From: Caenorhabditis elegans
Taxonomy: Eukaryota; Nematoda; Chromadorea; Rhabditida; Rhabditidae
Direction: 5' to 3'
DNA length: 64,000 nucleotides
Assembly (NCBI RefSeq): GCF_000002985.6
Contig: NC_003282.8
Coordinates: 2,666,001-2,730,000, forward strand
Below the pieces are notes generated by a model. It was not told the origin of the DNA, did not search any database, and was given only the letters and a program-made list of their open reading frames with translations. Positions 23,031 to 35,000 of this stretch are shown here, in pieces. The translations under genes were made by a program, and so were the position numbers. The first letter of the stretch is position 1. Each line of letters begins with the position of its first letter.

Positions 23031-26000
23031 TCAACGCCGGTTTCCGAATTTTCCGCCTCCCCGGGCTCCTCCGCGAGCCCCTCGGGAGCTTCCTCCACGA
23101 GCTCCGCCACGAGCTCCTCCACGGGCTCCTCCACGAGCACCGCCGGCTCCACCTCGTCCAAGATGCTCGGCCTTCTTTTTGAGATTCGACTGACGGCGAT
23201 GCTCCATGTAGTTTTCGAGTTGCTCTTGCTTACGGCGACCCTGGAAATATTTACATTTTTATTAGAATTTCCAGTTATTTTTTAGAATTTTCAAATTCAT
23301 AAAAAAAAATTTTTTTTGTTTTTTTTTTTTTTTAATCCTTTAATCCTTTAAATTTCAATTTTTTTCCAGGAAAAACCAAAAACTGGTAGAAATCAAATTT
23401 TTTGAAGAAATTTTTTTTTTTCTATTTTTTCGAATTTTTTGAAATTTCACTACAAAATTTGCAAATAATATTTTTTTTTCTAATTTTTTCGTTTAAAATT
23501 CTGCTAATTTTAGATGTTTCGGACATTTGTTTCCAAAAAAAGTTTTAAGTAGAAGAAAAATGGTATTTTCTCCAATTTTCATAAATTTTGGCTATTTTGA
23601 CGCCAATTTTTACGATTTTTGGCTCGTTTTTCTCCGAATTTTCATGAATTTCGTCTCATTTTTTTCCAATTTTCACGATTTTTGCCAGATTTTCGTAAGA
23701 TTTCAGCACCTTAAGAATCTGTTCCTTATTCTTAAGCTCAGAATGTTTTGGTCCTTTATTAATTTCATGAATTTTAGCTCATTTTCTCAATTTTTGGCTC
23801 ATTTTCCTCCAATTTTCACGATTTTTGCCAGATTTTCGTAAGATTTCAGCAGAAATTTTGACATTTTTTAAAAATAGAATTTCCATTTATTTTTCAGAAT
23901 TTTCAGATTTTTCTGCAAATTTGCCCAAAAAAAAATTTCAAAAAAGTGTGAAAAAAAAACCTTTTTTTTTTTAAATTTTTTAAACAAATTTTCTGTAAAC
24001 TTTTAATTTTTAGAAAATTTTGATTTTTTTAAAATAAAATACCAAAATTTCTGATATTTTCACGTGAAAATCTCATTTTTTCAATAAAATTTCCCAAAAA
24101 GCTTGCACATTTTCAAGGCCAATTTTTTTTCCGGGCCAATTTTCAAATTAAAATCTAATTTTTCCGAATTTTTTGCACCTTTTTTAAAAACTTAATTTTG
24201 CAATTTTTGTTCCATTTTGTTCTAATTTTTGCGGTTTTTTACGTTGATTTTTCCTGAAAATTGAGCAAAATTGGATTTTTAGTCCATTTCTTTTAAATTT
24301 AAATTTGTTTTATGCTCATTTTCTCCAAATTCTATGAATTTTCATGAATTTTGGCTCCTTTTTTCCAATTTTCTCAATTTTTAACTAATTTTTCTCAATT
24401 TTTGGCTTATTTTCCTCCAAAAATTTCTCATTTTTCTTCAATTTTCATGAATTTCGTCTCATTTTTTTTTCCAATTTTCACGATTTTTGCCAGATTTTCG
24501 TAAGATTTCAGCACCTTAAGAATCTGTTCCTTATTCTTAAGCTCAGAATGTTTTGGTCCTCCTTTCGGCTTCTCCATCTTCCATTTCCTCTTCCTATCCA
24601 TTCCTCCTGATCCTTCATTATCTCCATCATCTCCTCCTCCATCACTTTTCTTAAAGCCAATCTTCTGCTTTTGCTTCCAATCCTCGTATTTTCCAGTTTT
24701 ATATGAAGCCGGGAGCCATGTTCCTGGAAATTTGGAATAATTGTTAGTTTTAGTGGAAAAAAATCATTGTTTCAGTGAAATTTTTAGCCGAAAATTCGGA
24801 TTTTAAGCTATTTTCCAATCAATTCCAGTCGCGCAATCCATGAATTCTCACAAGTAATCTTATTTTTATTTAAAAATCGTAGCATTTAGCTATTTTGCAA
24901 TCAATTTCAGCCGAAATTCAACTGAAATCGTCTTTTTTTACGACTTTTTCAGTAAAAATGTCATCATTTTTCGTTGGAAATGCCAATTTCTTACCAAAAA
25001 TTCGATTCGTTATTTTAAAGCTATTTTTCCAAAATTAATAATTTTTAGCAAATTCACAGTCAACATTGAAAAAATTCATCCTGAAATCGAAATTTTAAGC
25101 ATTCTTCTCGGATTTTTTAAAGGAAAAAAATTGGAAAATTCTTCATTTGTGAGCAAAAAATGCAATATTTTCAGTGAAATACGTTTTTGAGCCATTTTTG
25201 GCACTTTTTTCAAAACGAATTTTCCGAAATTTATGATTTTAGGCAATTATCATGCGTCTCTCAATTATTTTCCGAAAATATTGCGCTAAAAATGGTTTTA
25301 GAGCTTTTATTGGCCAATTTTTATGGATTTTTCACGGTTTTCATCCATTTTCACCAATTTTAGTGGTTTTAGTGAAATTTTAGCTCAAAATTCCGATTTT
25401 TTCGCAGTAAATTACGTAAATTCCATTGAAAATCACTATTTCGCATTATAATTAATTTTTTTCCGGAAATTTATAATTTCAAGCAATTATCACGCGGCTC
25501 TAGATAACTTTGGTTTAGTTTTTTTTTTTCATAAAAATCGCCCTAAAAATGATTTTAGAGCCAATTTTGGCTAATTTTTATCGACTTTTCACGCTTTTTC
25601 CGGCCAAAATCTCGATTTTTAGTCATTTTCTCGATTTTCCACCGTAGTACCATCTTCAGTTCGAATCTTCTTATTCGCCGGCTCATTTCCTCCACTTAAT
25701 CCGACATATTTTTTCAATCGACGATCCCATCGTTGTCCATGTTTCTGTTGATACATTCCACGATCATCATCCATAATAATATCGACAGATGCTCCTTCGG
25801 CTTGACGTGCAAAATCTACCGTATCCAGTGCCAGGTGTCGTTCAGCGACATGATCTGATGACATGTATGGGACATAGTGCTTTTCCTGGAAAAATGAAAA
25901 GATTTTTTGGGTGTTTTGGGTGACTGAAAAATTCGGGAAAAAACGTAATTTTATGATTCTTCGCCGAAAAAAAAATCCGAAAAAATGATGTTAATTTAAA

Positions 26001-29000
26001 AATATAAGAGATTTAGAGAATTTACCAAGAAATGCTTGAAATCCAAATTTTCAGCCATTTTCCAATCAATTTCCGCCCCGAAATTCAACTGATATCGTGC
26101 TTTTTCAAACTTTTTCAGTGAAAATTTCCCCATTTTTCTCCGAAAATCATTATTTTAAAGATATTTCAGTCAATTTTCAGCACAAAATTAATTAATTCAT
26201 CATTTTTAGCAAATTTTTACTCAAATTTGACAAAATTGATCCTTTAGCTTTTTCTCGGATATTTCAGGAAAAAAAAGGAAAATTTTTTGAAAATTTTCAT
26301 TTTTCCTTTTTTTTCCTGAAATATCCGAGAAAAAGCTAAAGGATCAATTTTGTCAAATTTGAGTAAAAATTTGCTAAAAATGATGAATTTTGTGCTGAAA
26401 ATTGACTCTGAAATAGCTTTAAAATAATGATTTTCGGAGAAAAATGGCAAAATTTTCACTGAAAAAGTTTGAAAAAGCTCGGTTGATCAATTGAATTTCG
26501 GCGGAAATTGATTGGAAAATTGCTGAAAATTTGAATTTCAAGCATTTCTTGGTAAATTCTCTAAATCTCTTATATTTTTAAATTAACATCATTTTTTCGC
26601 ATTTTTTTTGCGAAAAATCATAATGGTTTTAGACTGGAAAATTCGGGGAAAAACTGAGAAAAATGTAGTTTTTCATACAATTTCTTGAAAAAAAAAGTAA
26701 AAAAATTTTTTTTTTGCGTTTCCTGAGAAAAATTGGCTGGTTTTAGACTGAAAAAGTGGGGGAAATTTCAAAAAAAAAAAAAAAAAAAGTTTTCGACGTT
26801 TTTTTTTTGGAATTTTTCAATTTCCTCAATATTCTCAATTTTTAAATAAATTTTTTTACACATTTTAACGAAAATTTTTTTTTTCAAAAATTCCATTTTT
26901 GCCCAAAAAACATTGGAACTTTATCGATTTTCTCTGAAAAATACCGAAAATTCCAAGAAAAAAAAAACTGTTTTTTCAAATTTTAATTACTTTTCAATTC
27001 TTAAAAATCAATTTATAACTTTTTTCGCCGTTTTAGTACCAAAATTGATCGGTTTTTACAATTTTGACCAACTTTCTCATAATTTTGAGCAAAAATTCAC
27101 TTCTTTTTAGTGAATTTCAGCCGATTTTCCACCGGCATTTTCTTTAAAAAAACGGCGATTTTTGGTGAATTTTCGGTAATTTTTTATCTTTATTTTCGAG
27201 TTGTTTTATCCATTTTTTAGTGATTTTCCATGATTTTTTCCGGTTTTTTCTCCAGTTTTCTACAGAATCCCGTACCCTCTCGAATTTCATTTGTTCAGCT
27301 CGATCAATCCTCTTCCCAGTTCCAATTTTTCGCTTTTTTCCGCCCTTTTCCTCGCTTTTTTCCGTATGTTTAGTGGATCCAATAACGGTTCCAAAAACTT
27401 CGGCAAGTTCATCCTCTCCGGCATTTTCGACCGTTTTTTCGGCGATTTCCACAGCGATGTCAGTACTTTTTTGCTGCTGCTCTTTTTCCTCTTTTTGCTT
27501 TCGTTTTTCTTCGGTTACTGTAGAAATTCGGGGCTCATGAGCTTTTCGTTTTGCTTGCATTACTGCCAGGGCTTGCGATTTTTGCGATTTGTTCATTTCG
27601 AAGATTGTCTGCGAAAAAATTAGAGAATTTTCAGCTGAAACTTTGAGATTTTGACGAATTTTAGAAAATTTTCGCTGAAAATTTGACAAAAATTGAGTTT
27701 TTCAGAGTGAGAGTGAAAGAGTGAATTTTGGCTGAAATTTCGAGAAAAATGTGAATTTGTCTGAGATTTTTCACCTGAAAATCTGGAATTTCTGGCCAAT
27801 TTCACAATTTTCAGCCAAGACTGGTGAAATTTTTTCTCTGCACTGATTTTGAAGTTAATTGTGGAATTTTGAGAACAAAAAAAATTAGATTTTCAAAAGC
27901 GAAATTTGAATTTTTGGCTGAAATTTCGAGAAAAATGTGAATTTGTCAAAAAAATTGATGGCCTAACTTTTGGATTTCTAGGCCACCAAGTGGAAAACTA
28001 GTCCCCGATTGGTTTTTGAGCTTTTCCAGCTGAAATTTCGAGATTTTTAGGAAATTTTCGCTCAAAATTTGCCAAAATCGATGGAAAAACATTGAAATTT
28101 TAACATTTATGGCTCATCTTTATTTTTCCTATATTTTTGGCTGAAATACTACACACCTTTCGAGAAAAATGTGAATTTGTCTGAGATTTTTCACGGAAAA
28201 TCTGGAATTTCTGGCCAATTTCACAATTTTTAGCCAAAAATCTGGAATTTTCAGTAAATATGATTGGAAGTGAACTGGTGAAATTTTTTCTCTGCACTGA
28301 TTTTGAAGTAAATTGTGGAATTTTGAGAGAAAAAAAAAATTAGATTTTCAAATTTTTGAAACTCAGCAAAATTTTTTCAATTTTTCAACATAAAATTGCT
28401 CTCACATTTCTGCTCTTATACTGTGAGATTTTATTAAGAATATCATTGCTCTGCTTATCACCGTCGGCTTTCAAAAATGGATGTGGAGCACACTCGACTG
28501 AGTCGGTCCTGAAAAAAGGAAACAAAAAATATATTTAAAAAATTTCGCAAAAAAATGTGTAAAATTTCCATTTTCTTCAGTGAAAAATTTCCATTTTTGA
28601 TAGAAATTCAAAATACTCTCATTTTAAGTGAAAATTTGTGGAAAAAATCAATTTTTCCAGGGTGTAATGGTTTTTTAATGGTTTTACCAGCCGTTCGCAC
28701 GCGCTAAAGCGCGTGCTCCGACTGGCGTACTCAAAAGAAAAATCATAATGGAACGAATTTTCAAGAAGATTCTAGATCGGTCCACAATTTTCGAATTTGA
28801 ATTTCCCGGTAAATGTTTTTCAGAAAATTTGAACTTCCCGTCAAAATGTTTTTTTTTCGGAAAATTTAAATTTCCCGCCGAAACTTATGGGTCTCACCAC
28901 GATTGGTCTCACCACGAACATTCCAGATTTCTTATCGAATTTTCCAGAAAGTTCTAGAAAATTCCAGAATTTTTTCGAATTTTTCAGAAAGTTCTAGAAC

Positions 29001-32000
29001 ATTCCAGAATTTTTTCGAATTTTCCAGAAATTTCTAGAAAATTCCAGAACGTTTTCGAATTTTCCAGAAGGTTCTGGAATATGCCAGATTTTTCTCGAAT
29101 TTTCCAGAACGTTCTAGAACATTCCAGAATTTTCCAGAAAATTTCAGAAGGTTCTAGAACATTTCAGAATTTTCCCGAAGTTTCCAATATTCCTACCAAA
29201 TACGAAAAACTTTTTTTCCTAAATTACAGTAATCCTACAGTACTCCTACAGTACCTCTATTGTACTACTACAGTACCCCGACCATATCCCTCCACTAACC
29301 CCAAACTAATATTCCTTCAAAAAATGAAAAGTCAATTTTTCCCAAACTACAGTACTCCTACAGTACTCCTACAGTACCTCTACAGTACCCCGGCCATATC
29401 CCACTACTAACCCCAAACCTATATCTCTTCTAAAGACAAAAACACAATTTTTCCTAAACAACAGTAATCCTACAGTACTCCTACAGTACCTCTACAGTAC
29501 TACTACAGTACCCCGACCATATCCCCCTACTAACACAAAACTAATATCCCTCCAACAGCCGAAAACGCCTGCCTTTGTAAGCTATGACGTCACAGACTAC
29601 AAACTACGGAACAAACGGAATTATTTTTTTATATATAGGTAATGATGGTTATGGTTTTTTTTTTCGTAAATTTCTGATCTAAAAATAGATTTTTTCTAAG
29701 AAATAAATATCGGCGGCCCGTACCGAATATCTTGTTTAACACGTCTTGCAGATTCAGCTGATGGTGGGGGACGTGTTCTCGTGTACTTCATCATTGCATT
29801 TGTCGCTTTTTGGCGCAAATCTTGCTGAAAAATCGAGAAATTTCATTTAATTTTTTCTCAATTTTTTCTAATATTTTTTTTCATACCATATCCTCATTAT
29901 TATCATGAATTGAGTGGAAAAACTCCGTTTCCAAGCTGACAATGCTGTCTGGGACACGTCCGATTAGGGTTTCGTCTTCTGCAACAAAAAATATATAGAA
30001 AAGCTATTTCTTGAATTTTTTTAAATCAAAATTAAAAATAAAAAAAATAAAATTCCCAATTTTCACCTCCCCAAAAAATCAGCATTTCTGACGGCTTTGC
30101 AGATTTTTTTAAAATTTTAAAGGTGGTGTAGTCGAATTATTTTTATTGCTTTATCAGACTCAAAATTGTATGAAAACACAGAATTTCATAATGAAACTTC
30201 TTGAAAACTTTTCAAAAAACAGTTATGATGGCTCAAAAAAATGACCCAAAATTAGTTAAAATTTGAAATTTGACCGACTTGTCAATGTCGCAGCGGCTGG
30301 AAACTTTTTTTTTTTTGAAATTGTCGTCTAATTTTGGGTATAGATGCCAATTATCTTGAGTTTTAAATTTGATTAAGGTATTTAAAAGTCGATGGACGGC
30401 GAGATTTGGTTAAAAAAATTTAAAAATCTCGCCGTTCATCGACTTTTAAATACCTTAATCAAGTTTAAAATTCAAGATAAATGACATTTATAATTCAAGA
30501 TAAATGACATTTATAAAATTAGACGACAATTTCAAAAAAAAATTGTTTCCAGCCGCTGCGACATTGACAAGTCAGTCAAATTTCAAATTTTAACTAATTT
30601 TAGGCCATTTTTCGAGCCGCCATAACTTTTTTTGAGCAGTTTTCAAGAAGTTTCAATATGAAATTCGATGTTTTCAGACAATTTTGAGTCTAATAAAGCA
30701 ATAAAAAAAATTCGACTACACCAACTTTAAAAAAAATAAAGTTCGCGATTTTCACCGCCCCAAAAATCCGAGTTTCTGACGGTTTTGCAGATTTTTTTTA
30801 ATTTTAAGATTATTTTTAGGAAATTTTCACTAGATTTGTTGCATTTTTGAAAAAAAAATTTTGTAAAATTTCAGAAAACTTCAGTAAATTCAAAAAAAAA
30901 CCTAAATTTTGCATAAATTGTATAGAATCCATTAAATTTTGGATATTCTTCGTTTAAAATTTTTTTTTTCGCTGATTTTTCCATTTTCTCGAAAATATAT
31001 AATTTTTCCGTCATTTTTCAAACTTTCACAGTGAAAATAAATCATTTGTTGAAGATTGTTCGTATATATATATATATATATATCATATTTAGTTTTTAAA
31101 TCAATTTCCCTAAATTTGTAGTGAAATTTAGGATTTTCTAAGCGAAAAATTAAAGTTTTTGAGGGTTTTTACTGATATTTAGCATTTTTTTATTCAAAAA
31201 GTCGATTTTTAGTGAAATTTATGAATTTTTGCCAAAGAAAATAAAGAAATTTTGACAAAATCAAAGATTTTTGCAATCAATCTTCTGAAAAATTCCAATT
31301 TTTTTTGGAGGGTTTACCCTTATATTCGCTCTTATCACTGGCAAAATTGATGGGTTTTCCCAGAAACATAAATAAATCCGTGAGATACGGTAGTTCATCG
31401 TTTGCAATCAAAGAAATCGCTGTTCCAGATCGGCCAGCACGGGCGACACGTCCAACACGATGCACAAAGAGCTTGGCTTTTGGTGGAAAATGTAAGTTGA
31501 TCACCTGGAAATTGTGAATTTTTAGGGCTGAAATGTGCAAAAAATGGCTTTAATTAAAAAAATTTAAAAATTTCAATTTTCGAAAATCTTAGTCTCGAAA
31601 AATGGATTTTTTTCAAAATGTTTTTTTTTTTTTTTTTCAATTTTTCTTCCAAATCACACTAAATTTTGAGATTTCTAGTTTGATTTTATGAAAATTTCAT
31701 TATTTCTTAAATTATTTGACATTTTTATGGGGTTTTGACTTTAAAAATTTTGAAATGTGGTTTTTTTTTTGCAGATTTTCATCAATTTTTATTCAAAAAT
31801 TACCAGAAATTTCAGATTTTTCGAATTTTTAATAAAAACACGAGTGAATTCACACGGATTTAGAACGATTTTCTCGAATTTTCAGACAAAAGTTGAGATT
31901 TTTAGTTTTTTAACAAATTTTTAGAAAACTTTAGAAAACGAATTTTCACGATTTTTTTGTTGGATTTTCATTAGAGATGGAATGAAATATTGCGCCAATT

Positions 32001-35000
32001 AGACCAAAAAATGCCGATTTTTTTTTTGATTTTTGGCAAGTTTTTAATGCGAAATTGCCCATTTTTCATAAATTTTGAGTAAAAAATCTGGATTTCCGCT
32101 TTTTATAGCACTTTTATAGAGAGAATACCGTTTGAAACCTTCAAAATTAAATATTTCCGGGCATTTTAAGCCTAAATTCTCCAAAATCAAGCCTTTTTCA
32201 TAAAATTTGAGCCAAAATTTTCTCCTATTTTGGTGGGCCTTTTCTAAAATAATTTCCAGCAGAAAGTTAGCAAAAATCTGAGAAAAACCCCAGAATTCTC
32301 TGCAAATTTGCATAAAATTTCAATTTTCCACGCTTTTTGAGCTGGAAATGTGGTTTTTCGCAGATTTTTTATCAATTTTTGTTTAAAAATTCTCAGAAAT
32401 TCCAGATTTTTTCAATAAATCATTAAATTTGGGGCGCGATTTTCTCGAATTTTCAGCCAAAAATTGCACAAATTTACCGTATCCAGCAGCGGAATATCGA
32501 CTCCACGAGCCGCCACATCAGTAACCACAAGAATATTATTCTGTTTTTCGTGAAATTTTTGAATATTCATTTTACGGGCGGTCGCATCCAACTGTGAGTA
32601 CACAAATGAGCAATCAATTCCGGCTCGGTGAAGAATTCCGACAACGTATTCAACGTGTTTCATTGTTGCACAGAATACGACTGTCTGCTTATTCTCACGG
32701 TCCATACGTCTGCAAAAATTGATTGGGACAAATTGGCCCGAATTTCAAAGTTTTTAGTGATTTCCCATAAATTTTTGATTGAAATTTCGACGAATTTTGG
32801 CCCAAAATCACTATTTTTTCTGTAAAATTTGCAGAAAATTTCAATTTTTCACACATTTTGAGCCATAAATGTTGAAATTTCAATGTTTTTCCATCGATTT
32901 TTGCAAATTTTGAGCGAAAATTTCCTAAAAATCTCGAAAGTTCAGCTCAAAAAGCTCAAAACCAAAATTTTCATATTTTCCATTGAATTTTCAGACCTTA
33001 AAACCATAAAAAGTACCCAGAAAGCATGAAAAAAAGGGGAAAAAATTGATGGCCTAACTTTTGGATTTCTAGGCCACCAAGTGGAAAACTAGTCCCCGAT
33101 TGGTTTTTGAGCTTTTCCAGCTGAAATTTCGAGATTTTTAGGAAATTTTCGCTCAAAATTTGCAAAAATCGATGGAAAAACATTGAAATTTTAACATTTA
33201 TGGCTCAAACTGTGTGAAAAATTGAAATTTTCTGCAAATTTTACAGAAAATTCAGGGGTTTTCGGAGAATTAAAATCCGTCAAATTGTTAAAAATAGTGA
33301 TCTTGGGCCAAAATTCGTCGAAATTTCAATAAAAATTTATGGAAAATCACTAAAAACTTTGAAATTCGGGAAAATTTAATTTGACGAATTTAATTATCCG
33401 AAAACCCCTGAATTTTCTGTAAAATTTGCAGAAAATTTCAATTTTTCACACATTTTGAGCCATAAATGTTAAAATTTCAATGTTTTTCCATCGATTTTTG
33501 CAAATTTTGAGCGAAAATTTCCTAAAAATCTCGAAATTTCAGCTCAAAAAGCTCAAAAACCAATCGGGGACTAGTTTTCCACTTGGTGGCCTAGAAATCC
33601 AAAGGGAAATCCAAAGGCCATCAATTTTTTACACTTTTTTTAACAGTGGCACTTTTTTTTTCGAAATTTTACATTTTTTTAAAGAAGTTTCTAATAACTT
33701 TTTAAAGCAAAAATTCCTGAAAAAATCGAAAAAAAAAAATTCTAATTTGAATAAGATTTACCTGCACAAATGGAGCAAAGCGAAGAGCTTTTCATCCGGT
33801 CGACACATACAGAACACCATTGAAAGTTTATCCGATACTTTTTCGTCGACGTCGAGGCGAACTGCAAACATTTAGCAATTTTTAGGGGTAGAAATTGCAC
33901 AATTTAAGTGAAAAATCGATTTTTTGGCATTTTTTTCCGTTGAAACACTGCAACTTTTTCCTCACGAGGGACGAGGAAAAGTGGTTTCTAGGCCATGGCC
34001 GAGGGGCCGACAAGTTTCAACGGCCATTTATCTTGCTTTGTTTTCCGCCTGTTTTCTTTCGTTTTTCACAGCTTTTTCCCGTTTTTTCTTATTAAAACTG
34101 ATAAATAAATACTTTTTGCAGATGCTAAAACAACTTCCGAGGTTTCCAAAATTCAACTTTTTTGGTGAAAAAGTCGAGATTTTCACCAAAAAAGTTGAAT
34201 TTTGAAAACCTCAAAACTTTTTCAGCGGTCTCGTTATGAAAATCAGGTAGTCTCAGCATTTAAGCAGCATATGTATCATGTTTCAGAAAAAGTTTAGGTT
34301 TTGTATTCCCGTAATCCATTATATTACAATGCCCACTTTCACCGCTGCTTGCCCACTGAATACATAAATTTTTTCACTTGGAAATTGTTTTAGCATCTGC
34401 AAAAAATATTTATTTATCAGTTTTATTAAGAAAAAACGAAAAAAATCGATGAAAAACAAAAGAAAACAGGCGGAAAATAAAGCAAGATAAATGGCCGCTG
34501 AAACTTGTCGGCCCCTCGGCCATGGCCTAGAAACCACTTTTCCTCGTCCCTCGTGAGGAAAAAGTTGCAGTGTTCAACCCAAAAAATGGGGAATTTCTCG
34601 AAAAAAAAAAAGATAATTGGTTTAAATTGTGTGTAATACCTTACTTCTTGGCTTTTAAGTGAGTTTTTGCTGGAAAAAATCAATCAAATTTTCGGTATTT
34701 CTGCCAAAAAATGCGAATTTTTTCGTCGAGTTTTCAGTACATTTTTCTTTTCAGCAACCTACCAAGCATTGGATCAGTTAGACCAGCTTTTGCAAAATCT
34801 ACGAGCATTTTTGGAAGTGTAGCAGAGAATAGAAGAGTCTGACGGCTTTCTGGGATACGTTTTAGCGTTTCCTGCAAATTTTACGGGTGAAAATTGAAAT
34901 TTTTTGGCGTTTTCGTCGAAAATCCGTCTGATTTTTTTTTTTAATATTTCGATAAAATCGACTGGAAAAGTGTATTTTTTTCGTTTTTTGGAGGTTTAAA

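Noticed and set aside
27144..27275. Extension of the DDX54 exon to the frame end
   Set aside because: The donor AGG|GTACGG at 27276 joins in frame to the DBP10 C-terminal exon and fits the family; the extension is Lys/Trp-rich intron.
33895..34683. Repeated peptide frames with [12 protein letters not shown]
   Set aside because: They lie in the arms of a foldback element, recur at 60.8-61.1 kb, and have no start or family match; non-coding repeat.
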